Shown here piece by piece: positions 1 through 5,662 of a DNA stretch of 5,662 nt. The notes below the pieces were generated by a model, which did not search any database, was not told the DNA's origin, and saw nothing but the letters and a program-made list of their open reading frames with translations. Made by a program: the position numbers and the translations under genes. Within the stretch, counting starts at the first letter, position 1; each line of letters opens with the position of its first letter. Source of the DNA: Rhizobium sp. Q54 (lineage in GTDB: Bacteria > Pseudomonadota > Alphaproteobacteria > SMXS01); the NCBI GenBank assembly GCA_945872035.1, contig CAMBYA010000181.1, positions 1-5,662 of the forward strand, in the 5' to 3' direction.

Positions 1-1
1 C

Positions 2-676
2 GGGTTCGAGCTGATACCGCGCATCGGCCTCGAATTCGCAGTCGATCACATGCCGGGAAACCGGGATCCGCTGCCGGCGCCGTCGCCGTGGTATGTGCTG
101 ATCGACCTGACGACGGCGTCCGCCGGCAGCGATCTCCGCGCCGCGATGGAAGCGCTGCTGGAGCGCGCGCTGGAGGGCGGTCTGGTAACGGATGCGGCCG
201 TCGCCCAGTCGAAGACCCAGCGCGGCGATCTCTGGACGCTCCGCGAGGACCTGTCCGAGTCGCAGAAACACGCGGGCGGCAGCATCAAGCACGACATCTC
301 GGTTCCCATAGGCCGCATCCCGGAATTCATCGCCACCGCCTCGGCCGCCGTCGAGGCGCTGGTTCCCGACTGCCGCCCGGTCCCGTTCGGCCACATGGGC
401 GACGGCAACATCCACTTCAACGTCAGCCAGCCGATCGGCATGGACAAACAGGTCTTTCTCGACGGCTGGGGGGCCATGAGCGAGAAAGTGCACGATATCG
501 CCGCCATGCTGGGCGGCAGCATCAGCGCCGAGCACGGCGTGGGCCAACTCAAGGTAGAGGAGATCGTCCGCTACAAGAGCCCGGTCGAGATGGAGCTCAT
601 GCGCCGCCTGAAGCGGACACTCGACCCGCTCGGCACCCTGAATCCGGGCAAAGTTGTCACACTCGGCGACGAATAA
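2..676 (+). CDS. FAD-linked oxidase, C-terminal part (D-2-hydroxyacid / D-2-hydroxyglutarate dehydrogenase type), 5'-truncated
   Basis: The gene enters from the left edge; the frame is open from base 2, giving 224 residues and a TAA stop. It matches the C-terminal FAD-oxidase_C domain of the VAO/PCMH flavoprotein family, which oxidises D-2-hydroxyacids such as D-lactate, glycolate or D-2-hydroxyglutarate and passes electrons to a flavin-linked acceptor. Visible signatures are KHDISVPI (287-310), HMGDGNIHFN (392-421), SISAEHGVG (518-544) and a terminal LNPGKV (638-655). In characterised D-2-hydroxyglutarate dehydrogenases the two histidines of HxGDGNxH and the Glu-His of AEHGVG bind the catalytic metal, and all are present here. 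The FAD-binding N-terminal half lies outside the window, so the exact substrate cannot be assigned. The methionine at base 50 is internal: the residues before it (RIGLEFAVDH) read like continuous family sequence. Family assignment is secure; substrate is open. Confidence 0.93.
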   Translation, partial: GFELIPRIGLEFAVDHMPGNRDPLPAPSPWYVLIDLTTASAGSDLRAAMEALLERALEGGLVTDAAVAQSKTQRGDLWTLREDLSESQKHAGGSIKHDISVPIGRIPEFIATASAAVEALVPDCRPVPFGHMGDGNIHFNVSQPIGMDKQVFLDGWGAMSEKVHDIAAMLGGSISAEHGVGQLKVEEIVRYKSPVEMELMRRLKRTLDPLGTLNPGKVVTLGDE

Positions 677-707
677 CGCACCGTTCGCATTCAACCCGTG
701 GATATCG

Positions 708-737
708 CTGACAAACACCCGGTGGGCGGGTAACAAT
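708..737 (+). promoter_or_regulatory. Candidate sigma-70 promoter for the DUF945 gene
   Basis: CTGACA at 708-713 matches the -35 consensus at 5 of 6 positions. After an 18-bp spacer, AACAAT at 732-737 matches the -10 consensus at 4 of 6. It sits in the 94-bp gap after the upstream stop codon, and transcription would begin near 744, just before the ribosome binding site at 759-765. This is visual pattern matching only; promoters in GC-rich alphaproteobacteria often diverge from the E. coli consensus. Confidence 0.4.
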
Positions 738-758
738 AGGGAAAACAAGCCTGCTGCT

Positions 759-765
759 GGGAGGG
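759..765 (+). promoter_or_regulatory. Ribosome binding site fixing the DUF945 start
   Basis: GGGAGGG lies 5 nt before the ATG at 771. The same frame is open further upstream to an ATG at 654, but that start is inside the previous gene and would put about 39 non-conserved residues before the membrane anchor. The purine-rich site therefore decides the start at 771. Confidence 0.7.
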
Positions 766-770
766 ACTCG

Positions 771-2525
771 ATGAAGCGTGGCGTCCTGGGCGCCATTGCC
801 GCGGTCGGCATCGCGGCAGCGATCCTGCTCACGCTGCCCGGACTCATCGGATACTCGGCCGAGCGATCGCTGCGTTCCACGCTCAAGACCATCTCGCAGC
901 AGGGCACCTACCGTATCGAGCTCGTCAGCTTCGAGCGCGGCTGGTTCAGCTCCCACGCCACCAGCCGGCTGGTGCTTGAAGGCCAGTACGCCCAGACGTT
1001 GGCAAGGGCGCTGGCCCTGGATCCGGGCACCGCGCTGGCGGTGCGGTTCGATCACACCATCAGCCATGGCCCGATCCTGCTGCGGGGCTCATTTCCCAAG
1101 ATCGGCTACGCTTATGCCGAGACCGAACTGCGCCTGCCCACCATGATCGAGACGCTCCTCGCCCGCTATCTGCAGGGCAAGCCGTTCCTGACCTTCCGCA
1201 CCACGTTCGGGCTGTTCGGCCGCTCGACCACCTTGGTCAGCAACCCCGACTATACCGGCGCCATGGGACCGCAGACCTCGGTTGAGTGGGACGGCGCCTC
1301 GGGCCGCATCGGCACAGAGCGGCGGGCCTTCAACGTGCAACTCGACATGCCGCTGTTCAAGTGGGAGGCCGATGAGCGCCTGCTGCTGGTGCGCGGCATG
1401 TCGCTCAAGAGCGACCAGAAAAAGCGCGGCCGGCATGTCTGGCTCGGTGAAACCGACGCGAACGCCCGCGAGATTCGACTGATGAACCCGGAGTCCGCTG
1501 AATCCGCCAGTATCGACGGGCTCGACTACAAGGTGAAGGCGGTCGCCGACGGCGCCGACCGTCTCGACGCCAGCTTCGTCCTCGGCATCGACAGGGCCGA
1601 GTTCGAGGGCGGCATCCTGGGTCCCAGCACATGGACGCTGGCGGTCAACAACCTGTCGGCCGGCGCGCTCGACGACGCCTACGACCTGTACAACCAGTTC
1701 CTCGACTCCGGCGACCGGCCGGAGGCGCAGCGCGCCATCCTCGACCGCTTCCTGGGCCAGTCGTTGACCGGCCTGTTCTCCTCGCCGGTCGAGCTGCGCA
1801 CCACCGTCGCCGTCAACGTTGACGGGCCTTATGCGATCTACAGGGGCGCCACCGCGCTGGGCGTCGACGGAACCGGCGGCGACGTCACCATCGCGATCGA
1901 CCAGACGATCGATGCGCTGGACTATGACGGGATCAGGATGACCGGCAGCACCGGCCGTCTGCGGCTGGCGCGGCTCGATGGCAACATGCTGGGAGAGCTC
2001 TACGGCGACTTCGTGCGCATCGTCGCAACCGGCATGCCCGAGCCGCAGCAGGAGGCGGAAATGCAGCGGATGGTCAGCCAGAAAGGCCCCGCGATCATCC
2101 GGCCGCAGACCCGGCTATACCTGGAAAACGTCGCGATCAACATGCCCGCCGGCAAGGCGACGGCGAGCGGCGAACTGGGCTTCGCCGGCGGCGAACCGTT
2201 GGACTATTCCTCTGCCGACAGGATCATCAGGCGGCTCGAAGGACTGCTCAAGGCGCGGGTATCGGAAGGCGCGCTCGTCTGGGCCCTGACCCGAGAGAGT
2301 GAACGCACCCTGCGCGCCAGGCTGCAGGAACAGGGCCGCGACGTGCCCGACGATACGATCGCCATGCTTGCCGCCACCCGCGCCAGGTCGGAAATCGCCA
2401 GGCTGGAAAAACAGGCCATCGTCCGCAAGGATGGCGACGCCTATGTCCTCGAGGCGCTGTTTCGCGACGGCAAGGTGATCCTGAACGGCGTCGCGCGCCC
2501 GGAACTGGCGCCGAAAGTGCCGTGA
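771..2525 (+). CDS. DUF945 / YdgA-like membrane-anchored envelope protein
   Basis: This 584-residue protein has one N-terminal hydrophobic segment (about residues 5-27) after a short basic start (MKR), consistent with an inner-membrane anchor and a large periplasmic body. Family features are seen directly: the ERGWFSS motif (residues 55-61) following an 'Y-R-I-E-L' strand, HTISHGP (95-101), and a C-terminal strand ending in 'ILNGVARPEL'. These are hallmarks of DUF945 (E. coli YdgA, about 500 residues). The family has no established biochemical activity, so no reaction is claimed. It is somewhat longer than YdgA, and the region around residues 525-565 is charged and probably helical. The start at 771 is supported by a strong ribosome binding site and a candidate promoter. 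Its TGA stop overlaps the start of the next small gene, suggesting translational coupling. Family call is good; function unknown. Confidence 0.82.
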   Translation: MKRGVLGAIAAVGIAAAILLTLPGLIGYSAERSLRSTLKTISQQGTYRIELVSFERGWFSSHATSRLVLEGQYAQTLARALALDPGTALAVRFDHTISHGPILLRGSFPKIGYAYAETELRLPTMIETLLARYLQGKPFLTFRTTFGLFGRSTTLVSNPDYTGAMGPQTSVEWDGASGRIGTERRAFNVQLDMPLFKWEADERLLLVRGMSLKSDQKKRGRHVWLGETDANAREIRLMNPESAESASIDGLDYKVKAVADGADRLDASFVLGIDRAEFEGGILGPSTWTLAVNNLSAGALDDAYDLYNQFLDSGDRPEAQRAILDRFLGQSLTGLFSSPVELRTTVAVNVDGPYAIYRGATALGVDGTGGDVTIAIDQTIDALDYDGIRMTGSTGRLRLARLDGNMLGELYGDFVRIVATGMPEPQQEAEMQRMVSQKGPAIIRPQTRLYLENVAINMPAGKATASGELGFAGGEPLDYSSADRIIRRLEGLLKARVSEGALVWALTRESERTLRARLQEQGRDVPDDTIAMLAATRARSEIARLEKQAIVRKDGDAYVLEALFRDGKVILNGVARPELAPKVP

Positions 2526-2650
2526 GCCTCTGGACCCGCATCAAGCGGCACCTGAAGGTGGCCGGTATCGCCCTCGTCTTCGGCCTGACCGGCTATGCCA
2601 TCCTGATGGGGCTGAGCCATCTGGCGTGGCATTTCGGCTTCCACACCTAG
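2522..2650 (+). CDS. 42-residue single-span membrane microprotein, overlapping the DUF945 stop
   Basis: A GTG start at 2522 shares bases with the TGA stop of the DUF945 gene (GTGA overlap), and the frame runs to TAG at 2648-2650. The peptide begins with a basic amphipathic stretch (SLWTRIKRHLK), continues with one hydrophobic segment of about 20 residues (roughly 13-35, VAGIALVF…YAILMGL) and ends in a short His/Trp/Phe-rich tail (HLAWHFGFHT). The positive-inside rule predicts a cytoplasmic N-terminus. There is no clear Shine-Dalgarno sequence, so translation would depend on coupling to the preceding gene. I recognise no family. Support comes from the stop-start overlap, the sensible membrane topology and the absence of another gene in this stretch; a chance open frame in GC-rich DNA remains possible. 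Confidence 0.5.
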   Translation: MSLWTRIKRHLKVAGIALVFGLTGYAILMGLSHLAWHFGFHT

Positions 2651-2684
2651 CGCTGCCTCGGCGCCGCCTGCTCCCTGTCGAAAT

Positions 2685-2718
2685 TGATAGTTGCTAATCA
2701 CTCGCACTTACACAATAA
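2685..2718 (+). promoter_or_regulatory. AT-rich imperfect palindrome and possible -10 upstream of exbB (iron-type operator candidate)
   Basis: The 103 bp between the microprotein stop and exbB contain one conspicuously AT-rich patch. TGATAGTTGCTAATCA (2685-2700) is an imperfect inverted repeat: the outer TGAT/ATCA pair, the left half matches TGATAAT at 6 of 7 positions and the right half matches ATTATCA at 5 of 7, with 2 bp between them. That resembles a degenerate Fur box (7-1-7). CACAAT at 2711-2716 could be a -10, but no well-spaced -35 is visible. exbB-exbD-tonB operons are commonly iron-repressed, which makes the position sensible. The match is weak and made by eye. Confidence 0.3.
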
Positions 2719-2753
2719 GCTGGGATCCAGTTCAACAACTCGAATCGCCGCTT

Positions 2754-3416
2754 ATGCCCGTGCATCCAGACCTGTCGCTGTGGACCCTGTTCTGGGAAGC
2801 CAGCCCTGTCGTCAAGGCGGTCATCGCCCTGCTCATCCTGCTGTCGGTGATGTGCTGGTCAATCATTATCGAAAAGGCCATCCGCCTCGCTGGTTTACGC
2901 AAGCAGATCAGTCAGTTGCACCAGGCCGCGGCCACCGGCACGGCCCCTGGCGCGACCGGCATCGGCAAGGTGATCCTGGAGGCGGCCCACGCCGAGGCCG
3001 CCGACCGTCTGGGCGACGAGACCCGCACGGAACTGCGCGACCGCATTGAGCGCGCCATGCGAATCGCCCTGGCGACCGAGTTGCGCAAGGTCGAGCAGGG
3101 CCTGCCGTTCCTGGCGACGGTCGGTTCCGCCGCGCCGTTCATCGGCCTGTTCGGCACGGTGTGGGGCATCATGCACAGCTTCGCCAACATCGCGAGCGCC
3201 CAGAATGTCAGCCTGGCCGTGGTCGCCCCCGGCATCGCCGAGGCGCTGTTCGCCACCGCCATCGGCCTGGCCGCCGCCATCCCGGCGGTCATCGCCTACA
3301 ACAAGCTGGCCGTGGACCTGGGCCGGCTGGGCCAGGAGATCAACACCCTGATCGTCGGCATCGCGAAGGGCCTGCTCCGCGCCGAGACGCACCCCGTGCT
3401 GCGCCGGACCGCCTGA
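2754..3416 (+). CDS. exbB: ExbB/TolQ-family proton channel subunit (ExbB)
   Basis: This 220-residue integral inner-membrane protein is the pentameric scaffold of the proton-driven motor that energises TonB. Three hydrophobic segments are visible: about 17-40, 117-141 and 159-182, separated by a charged cytoplasmic loop, the usual MotA/TolQ/ExbB topology. The signature GLFGTVWGIM (131-140) and PGIAEALFATAIGLAAAIP (159-177) are present. Thr135, Glu163 and Thr168 keep the spacing of E. coli ExbB Thr148, Glu176 and Thr181, the polar residues lining the proton path. The ATG at 2754 is chosen because MxxxPDLSLWTLFWEASPVVK is a typical family N-terminus; a TTG at 2691 in the same frame would add 21 unlikely residues. 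No good Shine-Dalgarno precedes either start. The stop is 1 bp from exbD. ExbB rather than TolQ is preferred because a TonB, not a TolA, follows. Confidence 0.92.
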   Translation: MPVHPDLSLWTLFWEASPVVKAVIALLILLSVMCWSIIIEKAIRLAGLRKQISQLHQAAATGTAPGATGIGKVILEAAHAEAADRLGDETRTELRDRIERAMRIALATELRKVEQGLPFLATVGSAAPFIGLFGTVWGIMHSFANIASAQNVSLAVVAPGIAEALFATAIGLAAAIPAVIAYNKLAVDLGRLGQEINTLIVGIAKGLLRAETHPVLRRTA

Positions 3417-3417
3417 C

Positions 3418-3855
<438 letters not shown>

Positions 3856-3859
3856 CGCC

Positions 3860-4513
3860 ATGACGACGGTACGGCACCTCTCGACGCTGGCCGCGCTGGC
3901 GCTGCACGCCGCCGGAATCGGCATCGCCATGAGCATGCCGTCGGGCGCACCGCCTGTGGAACCGAAGGAAATCCCGATCACCCTGACCATGGCGCCGCTA
4001 CCCGAGCCGCCAGCGCCGAAGGTCGAGGCCCCCAAGCCGGACCCGAAGCCGGAGCCCAAGCCGGTCGTACGGGAAACCCCGCCGCCGCAGCCGGTGCCGC
4101 AGCCGTCGATCGAGCCGCCGCCGGCGGTAATCGCCAGCGCCGCCACGTCGGTGGCCGAAAGCGTGGTGCCCGAGGCGCCGCCACCCCCGCCGCCTCCGCC
4201 ACCGCCCAATCCCGGCGCGGTGAAGGCGAAGGACGACTATTTCGGCCGAGTGCTGGCCTGGCTGGAGCGGCATAAGCGCTATCCCGGCGAAGCCCGCTCC
4301 AGGCGCACCCAGGGCACCGCCATGGTCTGGTTCGTGATGGATCGTCAGGGCCGGGTGCATGGCAGCAAGCTGCACAAGACGTCCGGCTATCCCGTGCTTG
4401 ACGACGCCGCGTTGAAGATGGTGCAGCGCGCGTCGCCGTTGCCGGCCATGCCTCCGGAAATGCCCGATCAGCAGGTCGAGCTGGTGGTTCCCGTCGAGTT
4501 CTACATCCGCTGA
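3860..4513 (+). CDS. tonB: TonB energy transducer
   Basis: This 217-residue protein carries energy from ExbB/ExbD across the periplasm to outer-membrane TonB-dependent receptors (siderophores, haem, cobalamin and similar cargo). Order of parts: an N-terminal signal anchor (about 7-26), a proline-rich linker (about 28-120) with Lys-Pro/Glu-Pro dipeptides at 54-68 and an unbroken run of ten prolines at 107-116, then a TonB C-terminal domain (about 124-217). The last shows YFGRVLAWLERHKRYP, 'GTAMVWFVMDRQGRV', 'TSGYPVLDDAAL' and a final VPVEFYIR strand. The anchor retains His16, equivalent to the essential His20 of E. coli TonB, but the serine four residues earlier is alanine (Ala12). GCGGGAAG (3845-3852) gives a usable ribosome binding site 7 nt before the ATG. 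The proline linker and C-terminal domain distinguish it from TolA. Confidence 0.93.
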   Translation: MTTVRHLSTLAALALHAAGIGIAMSMPSGAPPVEPKEIPITLTMAPLPEPPAPKVEAPKPDPKPEPKPVVRETPPPQPVPQPSIEPPPAVIASAATSVAESVVPEAPPPPPPPPPPNPGAVKAKDDYFGRVLAWLERHKRYPGEARSRRTQGTAMVWFVMDRQGRVHGSKLHKTSGYPVLDDAALKMVQRASPLPAMPPEMPDQQVELVVPVEFYIR

Positions 4514-4607
4514 GGCATCAGGTTTAGTCGATGTTCGCCTCGCCATCGCCGCTTCTGCAAGCGAGGTTGGGAGGCGACGACCGGGTTTCTTCACCATCGC
4601 CCCCTCT

Positions 4608-4743
4608 TTGTCACCCCGGACTTGTTCCGGGGTCTGTCTCGGGCCAGGAAAGGGCATGTGGATATTGCTCCGCGGCCTGTGGCGCACACTGCGACACGCG
4701 GACCTGCACGAACACAGACCCCGGAACAAGTCCGGGGTGACAA
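4608..4743. repeat. Paired palindromic element (REP/REPIN-like), perfect 30-bp inverted repeat
   Basis: The 30 bases at 4608-4637 are the exact reverse complement of 4714-4743, separated by 76 bp. Each arm is also a hairpin: ACCCCGGA, a 5-base loop, then TCCGGGGT (4613-4633 and 4718-4738). The spacer holds weaker symmetry: CAGG 4645-4648 with CCTG 4703-4706 on the same axis, and a separate small stem GTGgCGC/GCGaCAC (4679-4697). The element lies between the convergent tonB and HTH-coiled-coil genes. Units with CCCCGGA…TCCGGGG cores are, from memory, abundant in alphaproteobacterial intergenic DNA, and two such units inverted around a spacer is the REPIN/BIME layout. Neither side has the T-run expected for an intrinsic terminator, and I see no target-site duplication. 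Open reading frames crossing it are not genes. Confidence 0.85.
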
Positions 4744-4779
4744 CACAAAGAAAAAGTCGATTGATTTAGGGGCGAGGCA

Positions 4780-5469
4780 CTACTGGCCCGGCCGCCTGAG
4801 CCTTGTATACATCAGCGTCAGCAGCTCCGACATCTCGCCCATCACCCGCGACATCCGCGCCTGATCCTGCCGGAGCCGGTCCACTTCCGGCGCCGGCGCG
4901 GCCGGTGGGGCTTTCGGGCCGGGCAGGCCCAGCTTGACCACGTCCTGCAGGGTCTTGTGCGCCTGCTGCAGCAGGATGTCCTTGCGGCGCATTTCATCGG
5001 CATGCTGCTGGCGGGTGGCGACCAGCTCGGAGCGCAGGAACTCGATCTCGGCGTTCATGCTGCGGTGATGGCGCTCGATGCCCTCGAGCAGCGGCGCGAG
5101 CTGGCGGCCGATGCCTTCCGGCGGCGTCGCCTCCGCCGGGGCAGCTTTGCGGGCAGCGGCAATATCAGCGCGCAGCTGCTCGTTCTCCTTGCGCAGGCGA
5201 TCCAGCGCCTTCTTGCGCACGGCATGCTTCTCCTCGACGGCGCGCAATCGGTCGGTCGCCGCCTGCTGCACCGCGGCATCCAGGTAGACGAACCAGTTGT
5301 TGCCGATCTTGGTGGCGCGCCGCTTGCCCTTCTTGACCTGCTTGAGCAGGTCTACCGGTTGCGTTTCCAGAACGCTTGCAGCGTCCTTGAGGGTGGCCCA
5401 GCGGCCCAGAGCGGGTTCGGTGCCGGAGTCTATCAAGCAAAACTCGCACTTAGGAGGCAGTGGCGGCAT
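4780..5469 (-). CDS. Uncharacterised HTH-coiled-coil protein (putative DNA-binding)
   Basis: The function of this 229-residue protein is not recognised. An N-terminal tail with a CxxC pair (Cys8, Cys11) precedes a segment at about 24-62 (WATLKDAASVLE…LLKQVKKGKRRATKIGNNWFVYL) that looks like an excisionase/MerR-type winged helix-turn-helix: 'xLKDAAxxL', a recognition-helix-like stretch, a basic turn, then 'KIGxxWxV'. Charged heptad-like helices follow at about 67-108 and 130-180, split by a Pro/Ala/Glu linker (110-118). A second Pro/Ala linker (183-195) leads to a short C-terminal amphipathic helix. AEIEFLRSEL and RRKDILLQQAHKTL resemble the coiled coils of other HTH-coiled-coil proteins. AGGAG (5484-5480) lies 10 nt before the ATG. 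It is convergent with tonB and divergent from the hydrolase gene, with 30 bp between starts. No signal peptide, so cytoplasmic. A transcriptional or partition-like regulator is an inference. Confidence 0.8.
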   Translation of the reverse strand: MPPLPPKCEFCLIDSGTEPALGRWATLKDAASVLETQPVDLLKQVKKGKRRATKIGNNWFVYLDAAVQQAATDRLRAVEEKHAVRKKALDRLRKENEQLRADIAAARKAAPAEATPPEGIGRQLAPLLEGIERHHRSMNAEIEFLRSELVATRQQHADEMRRKDILLQQAHKTLQDVVKLGLPGPKAPPAAPAPEVDRLRQDQARMSRVMGEMSELLTLMYTRLRRPGQ

Positions 5470-5479
5470 ACTCGCATAA

Positions 5480-5492
5480 CTCCTGGGAGGGA
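5480..5492. promoter_or_regulatory. Back-to-back ribosome binding sites of two divergent genes
   Basis: Within a 30-bp divergent intergenic region, the plus-strand sequence CTCCTGGGAGGGA carries AGGAG on the minus strand (5484-5480) and GGGAGGGA on the plus strand (5485-5492), directly abutting. They serve the HTH-coiled-coil gene (10 nt to its ATG) and the alpha/beta hydrolase gene (7 nt to its ATG). CTCC-TG-GGAG is a small palindrome as a result. No room remains for promoters between the starts, so each promoter must lie inside the other gene's coding sequence. Confidence 0.7.
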
Positions 5493-5499
5493 ACCAGCC

Positions 5500-5662
5500 A
5501 TGTCGAGCACCGCACTGACCGAGCGCACCGCCACCTACCGGTCCGCCGACGGCCTGGAGCTGTTCTACCGCGATTTCGGCGACCCGGCGGCCAGGGGCAC
5601 GCCGGTGGTCTGCCTGCCCGGCCTGACGCGCAATTCGCGGGATTTCATCAAGCTGGCGACTC
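5500..5662 (+). CDS. Alpha/beta hydrolase, N-terminal part (3'-truncated)
   Basis: The first 54 codons of a gene that runs off the right edge. The ATG at 5500 follows GGGAGGGA with 7 nt spacing. The N-terminus reads as the opening strands of an alpha/beta-hydrolase fold: YRSADGLELFYRDFGD (residues 13-28), then a hydrophobic strand leading to the oxyanion-hole turn, VVCLPGLTRNSRDF (36-49). In this family the residues after the Leu-Pro-Gly turn stabilise the tetrahedral intermediate. The nucleophile elbow (GxSxG), acid and histidine lie beyond the window, so activity as an esterase, lipase or other hydrolase cannot be distinguished. No signal peptide is present, suggesting a cytoplasmic enzyme. 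Its divergence from the HTH-coiled-coil gene makes local control by that protein a reasonable inference only. Confidence 0.85.
   Translation, partial: MSSTALTERTATYRSADGLELFYRDFGDPAARGTPVVCLPGLTRNSRDFIKLAT

Noticed and set aside
654..770. Upstream ATG at 654 as the start of the DUF945 protein
   Set aside because: It lies inside the preceding oxidase gene, has no ribosome binding site and adds 39 residues before the membrane anchor; GGGAGGG before the ATG at 771 is far better.
2691..2753. TTG at 2691 as the exbB start
   Set aside because: It would place the candidate operator inside the gene and add 21 residues unlike any ExbB N-terminus I know; no Shine-Dalgarno precedes it.
4535..4577. Hairpins after tonB (CGCTT-CTGC-AAGCG at 4550-4563; TCGCCTC/GAGGCGA at 4535-4541 and 4571-4577) as an intrinsic terminator
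   Set aside because: The stems are short, compete with each other, and no T-run follows either one.
4608..4743. CRISPR array or insertion sequence
   Set aside because: There are only two repeat copies, in inverted orientation, with one spacer; no transposase frame and no target-site duplication are present.
4531..4864. Short plus-strand open frames running through the inverted-repeat region
   Set aside because: Their peptides (HPGLVPGS-like and TPEQVRGD-like) are translations of the palindromic repeat itself, a familiar annotation artefact.
5433..5477. A 14-codon minus-strand upstream frame (ATG at 5477) overlapping the HTH-coiled-coil start, as a leader peptide
   Set aside because: The Shine-Dalgarno is only 2 nt from this ATG, too close for efficient initiation, and the peptide has no attenuator-like codon run.

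Overview
The window is GC-rich throughout and looks like a chromosomal segment of a Gram-negative proteobacterium. An alphaproteobacterium is most likely, judging from base composition, the style of the ExbB/ExbD/TonB proteins and the CCCCGGA…TCCGGGG palindromic repeats. The lineage is an inference from sequence character, not a database result.

Layout. Bases 2-676 (+) hold the C-terminal part of an FAD-linked oxidase of the D-2-hydroxyacid/D-2-hydroxyglutarate dehydrogenase type. After a 94-bp gap with a plausible sigma-70 promoter comes a 584-residue DUF945/YdgA-like envelope protein (771-2525, +). Its stop codon overlaps the GTG start of a 42-codon single-span membrane microprotein (2522-2650, +). 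About 100 bp of noncoding DNA follow, containing an AT-rich imperfect palindrome that could be an iron-type operator. Next is a tight three-gene operon, exbB-exbD-tonB (2754-4513, +), with gaps of 1 and 4 bp. Together these would form an inner-membrane proton-driven motor (ExbB/ExbD) and the periplasm-spanning transducer (TonB) that powers outer-membrane TonB-dependent receptors. No receptor gene lies in the window.

The 266-bp space between tonB and the convergent downstream gene holds a 136-bp element made of a perfect 30-bp inverted repeat, each arm itself a hairpin (REP/REPIN-like). The minus-strand gene (4780-5469) encodes a 229-residue protein with an excisionase/MerR-like helix-turn-helix near the N-terminus and coiled coils after it. 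I do not recognise its function. It is divergent, with only 30 bp between start codons, from an alpha/beta hydrolase whose first 54 codons close the window.

Most of the window is ordinary housekeeping and transport biology. The less explained parts are the microprotein, the paired palindromic element, the HTH-coiled-coil gene and its very short divergent intergenic region.
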